DNA of 49,324 nucleotides from Geminocystis sp. M7585_C2015_104 (lineage in GTDB: Bacteria > Cyanobacteriota > Cyanobacteriia > Cyanobacteriales > Cyanobacteriaceae), in NCBI GenBank assembly GCA_015295805.1, contig DVEF01000092.1:1-49324 (forward strand), given 5' to 3'. Below are positions 1-9,065 of this stretch, in pieces. The notes below the pieces were generated by a model. The model was not told the origin of the DNA, did no database searches, and saw only the letters and a program-made list of their open reading frames with translations. A program made the translations under genes and the position numbers. Numbering within the stretch: position 1 is the first letter of the stretch; each line of letters opens with the position of its first letter.

Positions 1-280
1 CTGAGCCTACGTCTGTAATTACACATGGGCTGGACAGCAGGGCAATTATTTTTTCCAAGGTGGGGAGGATGGCCTGTATGGGGGTACAAATGACGATTAG
101 GTCACATCCGTCATCTAAAATAGTCAGCTCAGTGCCAGCACGAGTCACAGCCCCTCGTTCCAGCGCCGTATTACAGGTGGAGGGTTTTCGGGAAACCCCT
201 ATCACCTCATGACCCCTTGCAACTAGGTCTAATCCCAAAGAGCCGCCAATCAGGCCTAATCCCACAATTCCAATCTTCAT
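1..280 (-). CDS. tyrA: Prephenate/arogenate dehydrogenase TyrA, N-terminal part (runs off left edge)
   Basis: The reverse strand from the ATG at 278-280 reads MKIGIVGLGLIGGSLGLDL, a Rossmann NAD(P)-binding start with GLGLIGGS, followed by a typical second strand ending VSRKPST and the segment DLIVICTPIQAILPTLE. This is the dinucleotide-binding half of prephenate/arogenate dehydrogenase, which oxidatively decarboxylates arogenate or prephenate in tyrosine synthesis. Only about 93 codons are inside the window and the catalytic helical domain lies outside. The gene is divergent from ribBA, with 88 nt between the starts. Family assignment rests on the N-terminus alone; another NAD-dependent dehydrogenase with a similar Rossmann domain is possible but less likely. 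Confidence 0.85.
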   Translation of the reverse strand, partial: MKIGIVGLGLIGGSLGLDLVARGHEVIGVSRKPSTCNTALERGAVTRAGTELTILDDGCDLIVICTPIQAILPTLEKIIALLSSPCVITDVGS

Positions 281-368
281 AAACCCTCTTATCCATGCCA
301 CAAAGAATTATTGTAGAGGTAAGGTAAAATGATAAGGGAGAAAGATACAGAAAACAGAAAAGACACCC

Positions 369-2066
369 GTGGTGGAAGCAGAGAGGAAACAAGAGACAGA
401 AATTAAGTTTGACACCATTGAAGAGGCCCTAGCAGAGATAAAAGCAGGGCGTCCAGTAGTAGTGGTAGATGACGAAAATAGAGAAAATGAGGGGGATGTT
501 ATCTGTGCTGCCCAATTTGCCACCCCGGAGATGATCAACTTCATGGCGGTGGAGGCACGGGGCTTGATTTGTTTAGCTATGACAGGGGAAAGATTGGACG
601 AGTTGCAATTACCCCTAATGGTATCCAAGAATACAGACAGCAACCAAACCGCCTTCACCATTAGTATTGACGGAGCCCCCCACACAGGTGTAACTACGGG
701 TATTTCGGCAGAAGACAGGGCTAGGACAATACAAATAGCAATCAACCCGAAAACCAAACCAGAAGACTTGTCACGTCCAGGGCATATTTTCCCCCTTAGG
801 GCCAAAGACGGAGGGGTACTAAAAAGGGCAGGGCATACAGAAGCCGCCGTGGATTTGGCTCGTCTAGCGGGGTTGTACCCTGCCGGGGTGATTTGTGAGA
901 TTCAAAACCCCGATGGTAGTATGGCAAGACTACCCCAGTTGTATGAATATGCTAAAAAACACAACCTCAAACTCATCAGCATCGCTGACCTAATCAGTTA
1001 TCGTCTAAAACATGATCGTTTCGTCCACAGGGAAGCCTCCTGCTACTTTCCCAGTCTTTTTGGCAATTTTAGAATATATGCCTATAGGAATGTACTAGAT
1101 AACACTGAACACCTAGCTATTGTCAAGGGAGAGATAGAAAAATTCCCCCACCAGCCCGTGTTGGTGCGAATGCATTCCGAGTGTTTGACAGGGGATGCCC
1201 TGGGCTCATTGCGTTGTGATTGTAGAATGCAATTACAAGCCGCCCTCAAAATGATTGAAAATGCCGGTTTGGGGGTAGTAGTGTATTTACGACAGGAAGG
1301 CAGGGGCATAGGCCTGATCAACAAACTAAAAGCCTATGCTTTGCAGGATCAGGGATTTGATACCGTGGAAGCCAATGAGAAACTAGGATTTCCTGCAGAT
1401 TTAAGAGACTACGGGGTGGGGGCACAAATTCTAAACGACTTAGGCATTAAACAAATCCGCCTTATCACCAACAACCCCCGCAAGATTGCCGGTTTGAAGG
1501 GTTATGGCTTGGAAATAGTTGAGCGTGTCCCTCTTTTGGTAGAGACCAACGACTACAACTGTAACTATATGGCAACCAAGGCAGAAAAACTGGGGCACCT
1601 CTTGTTACAAACCTACCTCTGTACTGTGGCAGTAAACTGGAAAACTCCCATTGTGTCGGACCAGCAAAGGTATGAGAAACTGGAGAATATTAGGAGACTG
1701 GCCAGACAGCACAGCTTTTTAATACAAGAGGAAGTACGACCTGTGGCTCTAGCCCTGTTCAGCAAACCCGCCATGATTTTCCATCTAGGCTTTGACAAGG
1801 GCAATCTAGTCACCCCTCAGTGGTATAAAAACAATCATCATCCCTACTTGAGAGCCATTTTGGAAATTTTGGACGAAATCAGCAACTGGGAAAACTTAGA
1901 CTGTTTACAATTTTTAATGGCAGATGGACAAGACCCCATGTTAGGATTACAGGTAAAACTGGCCAGAGAGACCCTCCCACCAGATGTCACCTTTCTAAAC
2001 CTGAAAAAAACATTAGACAGTCAGAAAATATACGTCTACAAATGTCAGGAAGACACCATAAAATAA
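369..2066 (+). CDS. ribBA: Bifunctional RibBA: DHBP synthase / GTP cyclohydrolase II
   Basis: Supplies both branches of riboflavin synthesis: 3,4-dihydroxy-2-butanone 4-phosphate from ribulose 5-phosphate, and the pyrimidine intermediate from GTP. The RibB domain spans about residues 14-212, with the acidic [10 protein letters not shown] motif (34-43) and [17 protein letters not shown] (153-169). The RibA domain spans about 218-410, with the zinc cysteines C272, C283 and C285 in [14 protein letters not shown] and the GTP-binding RQEGRGIGL (309-317). Residues 410-565 form an extra C-terminal region, as in cyanobacterial RibBA proteins; I assign it no activity. The start is a GTG at 369 (a second GTG follows at 372) with no clear Shine-Dalgarno, so the exact start is uncertain. 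RibH, which consumes the DHBP, is encoded at 6093-6593 on the other strand. Confidence 0.96.
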   Translation: MVEAERKQETEIKFDTIEEALAEIKAGRPVVVVDDENRENEGDVICAAQFATPEMINFMAVEARGLICLAMTGERLDELQLPLMVSKNTDSNQTAFTISIDGAPHTGVTTGISAEDRARTIQIAINPKTKPEDLSRPGHIFPLRAKDGGVLKRAGHTEAAVDLARLAGLYPAGVICEIQNPDGSMARLPQLYEYAKKHNLKLISIADLISYRLKHDRFVHREASCYFPSLFGNFRIYAYRNVLDNTEHLAIVKGEIEKFPHQPVLVRMHSECLTGDALGSLRCDCRMQLQAALKMIENAGLGVVVYLRQEGRGIGLINKLKAYALQDQGFDTVEANEKLGFPADLRDYGVGAQILNDLGIKQIRLITNNPRKIAGLKGYGLEIVERVPLLVETNDYNCNYMATKAEKLGHLLLQTYLCTVAVNWKTPIVSDQQRYEKLENIRRLARQHSFLIQEEVRPVALALFSKPAMIFHLGFDKGNLVTPQWYKNNHHPYLRAILEILDEISNWENLDCLQFLMADGQDPMLGLQVKLARETLPPDVTFLNLKKTLDSQKIYVYKCQEDTIK

Positions 2067-2095
2067 AAGAGTAGAAGCTCTTATCCAGAACTGCC

Positions 2096-2395
2096 ATGTT
2101 TAGGGATGACCAGGAGAAAGAAGAAGTAATCGAGCCCTTGACCGACAATCAAGAGAGGATTTTAGCCGAACAAATACCGGCAAAAGACTCCCAAGAAATA
2201 ATAAAAGTAGCAGAAAAACTCAGCAGTATAATTTCCCCCTACTTCATAGTAATTGTGGGTCTGTACCTGTTTGATGATAACTTTTTTCTGGGGGCAATTT
2301 TAATCCTAATTGGAATATTCTCCCTGTTGAATATTTCCTGGCAAGACATTTATAATTGGCTGGAGAAGGTCAGGGAGTTTTTAAAGAATGAATGA
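2096..2395 (+). CDS. Small two-helix membrane protein, function unknown
   Basis: 99 residues. An acidic, charged N-terminus (about 1-45, rich in E, D, K, Q) is followed by two hydrophobic segments, about 48-64 (ISPYFIVIVGLYLF) and 67-84 (FFLGAILILIGIFSLL), then a short charged tail. This suggests a small integral membrane protein with a cytoplasmic N-terminal arm. The ATG at 2096 lies 29 nt after the ribBA stop in the same direction, so it may be co-transcribed with ribBA. It is convergent with plsX. I do not recognise a family. The codon pattern and clear amphipathic/hydrophobic organisation make it a likely real gene. Confidence 0.65.
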   Translation: MFRDDQEKEEVIEPLTDNQERILAEQIPAKDSQEIIKVAEKLSSIISPYFIVIVGLYLFDDNFFLGAILILIGIFSLLNISWQDIYNWLEKVREFLKNE

Positions 2396-2438
2396 AAAGG
2401 GAAGATGAGGGCAAAAAAGCCCACATTAGAACAACACC

Positions 2439-3488
2439 TTAGGTGAGAGAGTTACTAAAACCCATCTCTTCCTGGTGGAGGGAGTAAACTCTGGTGCGAA
2501 TTTCCTCTAAAACCCTGTTGTCCACAGCTTCCTTAGCAAGGCGGATGGCATTAAAAATAGAGGGAGACTGTGAGCTTCCGTGACTTATAACACAAACTCC
2601 ATTGACGCCAAAAAGCAACGCCCCCCCGTGTTCCGCATGGTCAATTCTCTGTTTTAATCTTTTTAGGTTGGGTTTTAAGATACTGGTGCCTATTTTCCCC
2701 CTCCAGCCGTAAGGCAATTCTTCTTTGACAATCTGTAAAATGATTTCCCCTACAGCCTCTATCAATTTCAGCACAACGTTGCCCACAAACCCATCACAAA
2801 CAATAACATCAAACTTGCCCGAGAGAAGATCTCTTCCCTCGGCATTGCCAACAAAGGGGATTTTGCGATTCCGACTTAGCAGTTTGTATGTTTCCTTAGC
2901 TAACTCATTTCCCTTGGTAGACTCCTCCCCAATATTCATTAAACCAACTTTTGGCTCTTCCACCCCCAATACATACTTACTATAAACAGTGCCCATGAGA
3001 GCAAATTGTTCCAGGTATTTAGGCTTACAGTCCACATTGGCACCCACATCCAGAATAATGACTGACTTACCAGGGCACATGGTGGGGAAAACCGCACCAA
3101 TAGCCGGACGCTCAATACCCTTAATACGCCCCAAGGAGAGTAAGGCAGAAGCCATTGCCGCGCCAGAATGCCCTGCAGATACCACCGCCTCTGCCCTTTT
3201 TTCCTTTACCAGATTCATGGCCACATTGATAGATGCCTTTGGTTTACGACGCACTCCAGCTATGGCCTCTTCTTCCATGGTTACTACACCTTCTGAGGGC
3301 ACTATCTGAATGTTTTTCAAATTCACATTATGACGTGCCAACTCCGCCCTAACTGCCTCCACATCCCCTACCAGCAATATTTCCACATCCAACTCAGCCG
3401 CGGCCCGGATGGCACCTGCTACAATCTCCCCAGGGGCATTATCCCCCCCCATAGCATCCACTGCAACTCTTGCGCGTTTCTCTACCAT
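2439..3488 (-). CDS. plsX: Phosphate acyltransferase PlsX
   Basis: Converts acyl-ACP and phosphate to acyl-phosphate, the donor for PlsY in phosphatidic acid synthesis; a peripheral membrane enzyme. The 349 residues are the normal family length. The N-terminus VAVDAMGGDNAPGEIVAGA (residues 8-26) is the PlsX signature, and HAEHGGALLFGVNGVCVISHGSS near residues 285-307 is the conserved C-terminal block. The ATG start is followed by MVEKRARVAVDAMGG. A -10-like TATAAT lies on the minus strand at 3519-3524, giving a leader of only about 25 nt. In many bacteria plsX precedes fabH; here the next gene downstream is on the opposite strand, so no plsX-fabH operon exists. Confidence 0.96.
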   Translation of the reverse strand: MVEKRARVAVDAMGGDNAPGEIVAGAIRAAAELDVEILLVGDVEAVRAELARHNVNLKNIQIVPSEGVVTMEEEAIAGVRRKPKASINVAMNLVKEKRAEAVVSAGHSGAAMASALLSLGRIKGIERPAIGAVFPTMCPGKSVIILDVGANVDCKPKYLEQFALMGTVYSKYVLGVEEPKVGLMNIGEESTKGNELAKETYKLLSRNRKIPFVGNAEGRDLLSGKFDVIVCDGFVGNVVLKLIEAVGEIILQIVKEELPYGWRGKIGTSILKPNLKRLKQRIDHAEHGGALLFGVNGVCVISHGSSQSPSIFNAIRLAKEAVDNRVLEEIRTRVYSLHQEEMGFSNSLT

Positions 3489-4909
<1,421 letters not shown>

Positions 4910-4943
4910 GAGTACAATAGTATAGCTTGTTAGAAAAGCCCAC

Positions 4944-6053
4944 TCAATAACCACGGCGATAGAAAGGTTTTCTAACCACTGTCGCCGGATTTAATTTGCC
5001 CCTAATCTCCACCATCACCTTTTGTCCTACCTTACTATAACAAGAGTCTATGTAGGCCAGGGCTATCCCCCGTTGAAGAGTTGGGGAAAAAGTGCCACTG
5101 GTAACAAACCCCACAGCATTGTTGTCTACCACGAGAGAATAACCATGCCGAGGAATATGTCTGCCATCCATGGTTAATCCCACCAACTTGCGTTTCACCC
5201 CTTCTTGTTTCTGACGTAACAGTGCCTCTTTGCCGATAAAATCATGATTAAAATCAACTAGCCAGCCCAATCCTGCCTCCAAGGGGGTGGTATTCTCATT
5301 AATATCTTGCCCATAAAGACACATACCCGCCTCCAGACGAAGGGTATCCCTGGCGCCCAACCCACAAGGGGTAACCCCTTTTACTATACAATATTGCCAC
5401 AGTTGCCTCCCTGTCTCCCCACTCGTCATGATTTCAAAACCATCCTCCCCTGTATACCCGGTGCGGGCGATAAATACATTCTCTCCACATAGGCTGCTAT
5501 AGGTGTGAGAGAAGCCCTCCAAGGCTCCTAAATCAGCCTCTACCAGCTTAGAAAGTACATTTATGGCATTTCTCCCCTGCAGGGCGATTAGAACTAAATC
5601 TAGAGTCTTATCCTCCAGTGTTACACCCTGTGGAGCCAAGTGTGTTTGAAGCCAGGCGAAATCCTTCTCTCTAGTGGCAGCATTGACAATCAGAATGCCA
5701 GATTCCCTGCCATTTTCTTCCCCCAGGTAGTAAAAAATAACATCATCTACAATGCCTCCCTGGGGATTTAACAAAACTGTGTATTTAGCCTTGCCAGCTT
5801 TTAGATTAGTCAGGTTGGTGGGAGTAAGACGGCCAAATTTTTCCCGCAGCCTTTCGCCTTTAAAAAAAAACTTACCCATGTGGGAAATATCAAACATCCC
5901 CACCTCTTCTCTGACGGCAAGATGCTCATTTTTCACCCCAGTAAACTGTAGAGGCATCTCCCAGCCGGCAAAGGAGGTGAATTTCACCCCTTCTATTTTT
6001 GCCAGCAGGGGATAAAGGGGGGTGCGTGAAGGCTTGGAGTATGAGACTGTCAC
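4944..6053 (-). CDS. gcvT: Aminomethyltransferase, glycine cleavage T protein
   Basis: Transfers the methylene group from the aminomethyl-lipoyl H protein to tetrahydrofolate; in cyanobacteria part of photorespiratory glycine breakdown. The 369 residues are full length. The N-terminal TPLYPLLAKIEGVKFTSFAGWEMPLQFTG and MFDISHMGKF blocks, the folate-binding region RTGYTGEDGFEI and the C-terminal AYIDSCYSKVGQKVMVEIRGK are typical GcvT. The start is a GTG at 6051-6053. The gene lies 39 nt downstream of ribH in the same direction, so the two probably form a transcription unit although their pathways differ. The other gcv genes are not in the window. Confidence 0.96.
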   Translation of the reverse strand: MTVSYSKPSRTPLYPLLAKIEGVKFTSFAGWEMPLQFTGVKNEHLAVREEVGMFDISHMGKFFFKGERLREKFGRLTPTNLTNLKAGKAKYTVLLNPQGGIVDDVIFYYLGEENGRESGILIVNAATREKDFAWLQTHLAPQGVTLEDKTLDLVLIALQGRNAINVLSKLVEADLGALEGFSHTYSSLCGENVFIARTGYTGEDGFEIMTSGETGRQLWQYCIVKGVTPCGLGARDTLRLEAGMCLYGQDINENTTPLEAGLGWLVDFNHDFIGKEALLRQKQEGVKRKLVGLTMDGRHIPRHGYSLVVDNNAVGFVTSGTFSPTLQRGIALAYIDSCYSKVGQKVMVEIRGKLNPATVVRKPFYRRGY

Positions 6054-6092
6054 TTATCCCTGTTTGTTCACTAATACAACCCTTGCCTCTTA

Positions 6093-6593
6093 TTATCTCA
6101 TATCAGATTGTCCCACGCGGGGTAGTCTTCTCACCAGTGTTGCCATCTCAATGGCATTCATGGCATACTGCCATCCGGCATTGCTTTTTATCCCCGCCCT
6201 TTCCAAGGCTTGTTGCATGGTGTCGGTGGTGAGAATGCCAAAAATCACTGGTATGCCCGTCTCCAAAGCCACTGACGCTATCCCCTTGGCAGCTTCGTTA
6301 CACACATAGTCAAAGTGGGGGGTGTCTCCCCTGATAACTGCTCCTAGACAGATAATAGCATCATAAAGCCCACTCAACGCCAACCTCCGCGCTACCATGG
6401 GGATTTCAAAACTCCCCGGCACCCACACATAGTCTACCTGATTTCCCTCGGGATTGGTGTCGATGCCGTGTCTTTTTAGACAGTCTTGACAACCACTCAA
6501 CAGTCTACTAGTGATTAGATCATTAAAACGCCCTATTACTATTGCCAGACGTAGACTTGACGTCTCCTGAAAATTTCCCTCAAAAACCGCCAT
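6093..6593 (-). CDS. ribH: 6,7-dimethyl-8-ribityllumazine synthase
   Basis: Condenses DHBP (made by RibBA, encoded at 369-2066) with 5-amino-6-ribitylaminouracil to form lumazine, the penultimate riboflavin step. The 166 residues include the substrate-binding GRFN (about 21-24), PGSFEIP (59-65) and [15 protein letters not shown] (about 84-98) with the conserved histidine, plus the C-terminal [14 protein letters not shown]. The ATG is at 6591-6593. It is first in a likely ribH-gcvT unit, and psbZ lies upstream in the same direction. Confidence 0.97.
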   Translation of the reverse strand: MAVFEGNFQETSSLRLAIVIGRFNDLITSRLLSGCQDCLKRHGIDTNPEGNQVDYVWVPGSFEIPMVARRLALSGLYDAIICLGAVIRGDTPHFDYVCNEAAKGIASVALETGIPVIFGILTTDTMQQALERAGIKSNAGWQYAMNAIEMATLVRRLPRVGQSDMR

Positions 6594-6705
6594 CTTTTCC
6601 TACATTTTGTTTTGGTTTGGTGAGCAAATATACTCATGCCCACCGCCGTTATTAATCTTAATATTTTGTTATCCTTAACATTTTTTAACAAAAAGACAAG
6701 GAGAA

Positions 6706-6894
6706 TTAAACCACAAAGGAGTTAAGAATTGCAACAAGAATTACCAGGAGGACCCAAATGCCAGAACCAATGAACAATAAGGGTTTGGACTGATCCCAGT
6801 TTTGGGGGGTGGCAAAGGCCACTGGCACATATACAACCATCAGGCAGGAGAAAAGCACCAACAGAGTTAACACCAACTGGAATAAGATAGTCAT
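6706..6894 (-). CDS. psbZ: Photosystem II protein PsbZ (Ycf9)
   Basis: A 62-residue two-helix PSII subunit of the core periphery, involved in PSII-light-harvesting interaction and photoprotection. The sequence [28 protein letters not shown] then QNWDQSK then the second helix matches PsbZ (helices about 3-27 and 38-60, loop with WDQSK). An in-frame ATG 33 nt further upstream would add 11 residues. I chose the ATG at 6892-6894 because a GGGAG Shine-Dalgarno sits about 10 nt before it and the length then equals the family. It is divergent from the S1-domain gene, with 146 nt between. Downstream inverted repeats (TTTTGTTA/TAACAAAA near 6666-6695) may end the transcript. Confidence 0.95.
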   Translation of the reverse strand: MTILFQLVLTLLVLFSCLMVVYVPVAFATPQNWDQSKPLLFIGSGIWVLLVILVAILNSFVV

Positions 6895-6972
6895 TTTCTT
6901 AGTCTCCCAAAATATTATTTTTCCCACTAACTTTGTTTTAACAAGTTTAGGTCAAATTGGCACTTTGTTAAA

Positions 6973-7006
6973 GGGGATTTTCCCCAAAAGAGCTATTGGT
7001 TATAAT
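6973..7006 (+). promoter_or_regulatory. Promoter of the S1-domain gene with a GGGGA-TTT-TCCCC inverted repeat
   Basis: A TATAAT at 7001-7006 lies 34 nt before the ATG at 7041. The place of the -35 box is taken by a perfect inverted repeat, GGGGATTTTCCCC (6973-6985), rather than TTGACA. Such an arrangement suggests an activator or repressor site. The same interval must also hold the promoter of divergent psbZ. Confidence 0.45.
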
Positions 7007-7040
7007 ATAATCATCGGCGTAACAAAGGCAATAACAAATC

Positions 7041-7940
7041 ATGAACGACAACCCCCACCCCCAAGCCTCCTTTTCCCTAGAAGACTTTGCCAAAGCCCTC
7101 GAAGAGAGACAGTATGATTACCATTTCAAAGTAGGAGAGGTAGTCAGGGGCAAGGTGTTGGAATATGACGCCAATGGGGCTTTTGTGGATATAGGAGGCA
7201 AGTGCCCAGCATTTTTGCCCTTAAAGGAGGCCACATTAGGGAGCATAACCGATATAAAGGAGATATTACCACTGGGGCAGGAGTTTGACTTTGTTATCAT
7301 TGGCGAGGGGAAAGAAGAGGGGCAATTAAAAATCTCCCGTCGTAGGCTTGTTATAAATCAAGCCTGGGACGAGCTAAAACAAATACAGGAAAAAGGCACC
7401 ACCGTCAAGATGCTAGTGACAGGAGTTAACAGGGGGGGAGTGGTGGGATTGGTAAACGGCATTCAAGGATTTATCCCTAAGTCTCACCTATTGCAGAAGG
7501 AAAATCTAGAAACTCTCATAGGACAAACCCTAGAAGCTAACATATTGCAGATAGAACCAGAAGAGAATAAACTAACACTGAGTCAGAAAAATTTAGCCCT
7601 ATCCTCCGCTATTGCCCTTTTACACGAGAGAGAAGTAATCAGTGGTAAAGTGACTAGCATTTCCCCCTACGGCGTGTTTGTCGACTTGGGAAACGGAGTG
7701 ACGGGCCTACTCCATATTACCCAAATTAGTGGCGCTAAGATCACCTCCTTAGAAACCCTCTTCCAGCCAGGGGAAGAAATTAGGGTGGTGGTAATGGAGG
7801 TAGACACCTACAAAAACCGCGTTTCCCTTTCTACCAAGATACTAGAATCCTACCCCGGCGAATTCTTGGAAAACAAGGAAGCAGTGATGGCTAACGCCGA
7901 AGAAAGACTGGCAAGAAAAAAAGCAAAAAAAGATAACTGA
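7041..7940 (+). CDS. S1-domain RNA-binding protein, ribosomal protein S1 paralogue (Rps1b-type)
   Basis: 299 residues with three S1 (OB-fold) repeats: about 29-95 (VGEVVRGKVLEYDANGAFVDIGGK), 113-175 (GTTVKMLVTGVNRGGVVGLVNG) and 193-262 (REVISGKVTSISPYGVFVDLGNG), then a lysine-rich tail ending KKAKKDN. The architecture is that of the short cyanobacterial S1 proteins. These bacteria usually carry a longer ribosomal S1 (about 330 residues) and a second, shorter homologue; the length and divergence here suggest the latter. The likely role is RNA binding during translation initiation or mRNA handling. The ATG at 7041 is preceded by a TATAAT at 7001-7006. S1-family membership is certain, the paralogue assignment is not. 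Confidence 0.85.
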   Translation: MNDNPHPQASFSLEDFAKALEERQYDYHFKVGEVVRGKVLEYDANGAFVDIGGKCPAFLPLKEATLGSITDIKEILPLGQEFDFVIIGEGKEEGQLKISRRRLVINQAWDELKQIQEKGTTVKMLVTGVNRGGVVGLVNGIQGFIPKSHLLQKENLETLIGQTLEANILQIEPEENKLTLSQKNLALSSAIALLHEREVISGKVTSISPYGVFVDLGNGVTGLLHITQISGAKITSLETLFQPGEEIRVVVMEVDTYKNRVSLSTKILESYPGEFLENKEAVMANAEERLARKKAKKDN

Positions 7941-7966
7941 CTTTTGACAACAGTCTTCCCTACGAG

Positions 7967-8018
7967 CCATTGACATTAGTCTATCCAGAGAGTATGATGG
8001 ATAAGCAAAGGTCAATGG
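7967..8018 (+). promoter_or_regulatory. Promoter of the CcmR-type regulator inside a perfect 8-bp inverted repeat
   Basis: TTGACA (7970-7975), a 17-nt spacer and TATGAT (7993-7998) form a near-consensus promoter. CCATTGAC (7967-7974) overlaps the -35, and its exact reverse complement GTCAATGG (8011-8018) lies just beyond the expected transcription start. Each arm contains TCAATG or its complement, the half-site reported for NdhR/CcmR binding. This suggests autoregulation of the LysR gene at 8034. Confidence 0.65.
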
Positions 8019-8033
8019 AGAGGGGAGGTAAAG

Positions 8034-8933
8034 TTGATTCAGGCAACACTACATCAGTTAAAGGTATTTGAAACCACGGCAAGACTAGGAAGTTTTACTA
8101 AGGCAGCAGAGGAATTAGAGATAACTCAACCCACTGTCTCCAGTCAAGTAAAACAATTGACAAAGGCAGTGGGATTGCCTTTATTTGAACAAATTGGCAA
8201 GCAATTATATCTGACAGATGCTGGGAAGGAATTATTGCGCACTTGTCAGGAAGTATTCTCCCAGCTGGAAAACTTTGAAATGAAAATAGCCGACATGAAA
8301 GGCTTAAAGGAGGGAAGGCTACGCCTTTCTGTCATCACCACCGCAACTTATTTCATGCCCAGAATCCTAGGTGCTTTTTGTCAATTGTATCCCAACATTG
8401 ATATTTCCCTCCAAGTGACCAATCATGAACAAATGCAACAGAGGATGATGAATAATCAAGACGATTTATACATCCTCAGCCAACCCCCTGAAGACATGGA
8501 TTTGAAAAGCCAACCCTTTATCGAAAACCCCCTAGTAGTAGTGGCAAGAAAAGATCATCCTTTGGCTAACCGTCGACAAATACCCCTGGAAGAATTACAA
8601 GCCTATCCTTTTATTATGAGGGAATCCGGCTCTGGCACCCGCAAGGCAGTACAAAATTTATTCAAACAACACAATATTCAGGTTTCTGTGCGTCTGGAAT
8701 TAGGCAGCAATGAAGCCATCAAACAAGCCATTCTAGGAGGCTTGGGTATTTCAGTACTATCAAAGCACACCCTCACCGGTGCCTCTCACGAAGATTTAAC
8801 TATCCTGGATGTCCAACATTTCCCCATTATTAGACACTGGTATATCACCTATCTCAGCGGTAAACAACTGTCCGTAATAGCCCAAACTTTCCTCGATTTC
8901 CTCCTAGATAAAGCCCAATTAGTCCAGGTATAA
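8034..8933 (+). CDS. ccmR: LysR-type regulator of inorganic carbon genes, CcmR/NdhR (CmpR-like)
   Basis: 299 residues. The N-terminal winged HTH is about residues 5-63 (TLHQLKVFETTARLGSFTKA then ITQPTVSSQVKQL), and the effector domain is about 90-290 with the ESGSGTRKAVQNLF block. The text closely follows what I recall of the CmpR/NdhR group (LHQLKVFE, LGSNEAIKQAILGGLGISVLS) rather than RbcR. CcmR/NdhR represses low-CO2-inducible NDH-1 and bicarbonate transporter genes, with 2-oxoglutarate and NADP+ as co-repressors and 2-phosphoglycolate as inducer. The start is a TTG at 8034 with a strong GGAGG 5 nt upstream. Its position just before ndhF3-ndhD3-cupA, same direction, supports this role. CmpR, an activator, is the main alternative. 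Confidence 0.85.
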   Translation: MIQATLHQLKVFETTARLGSFTKAAEELEITQPTVSSQVKQLTKAVGLPLFEQIGKQLYLTDAGKELLRTCQEVFSQLENFEMKIADMKGLKEGRLRLSVITTATYFMPRILGAFCQLYPNIDISLQVTNHEQMQQRMMNNQDDLYILSQPPEDMDLKSQPFIENPLVVVARKDHPLANRRQIPLEELQAYPFIMRESGSGTRKAVQNLFKQHNIQVSVRLELGSNEAIKQAILGGLGISVLSKHTLTGASHEDLTILDVQHFPIIRHWYITYLSGKQLSVIAQTFLDFLLDKAQLVQV

Positions 8934-8999
8934 CTTTCAGCCAATTAAACATTCTGATTAAACCAATAAAAAAAACAATATCAACCGAACAACAAAAAC

Positions 9000-9032
9000 C
9001 CCCTTGACAGGGGAGACGCTTAATCTTATAAT
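9000..9032 (+). promoter_or_regulatory. ndhF3 promoter: consensus TTGACA-17-TATAAT, -35 inside a palindrome
   Basis: TTGACA (9004-9009), 17 nt, TATAAT (9027-9032): both boxes are exact sigma-70 consensus. The -35 is embedded in the inverted repeat CCCCT-TGAC-AGGGG (9000-9013). A consensus promoter driving low-CO2 genes needs a repressor, which fits control by the CcmR-type protein encoded just upstream. The ATG of ndhF3 follows at 9066. Confidence 0.75.
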
Positions 9033-9065
9033 AGCTGGCGACGAGGTTATTTTGTAACAATAAAA

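Noticed and set aside
8034-8933. LysR regulator as RbcR
   Set aside because: The HTH start LHQLKVFE and the ELGSNEAIKQAILGGLGISVLS block follow the CmpR/NdhR group, and the neighbours are ndhF3-ndhD3-cupA rather than rbc genes.
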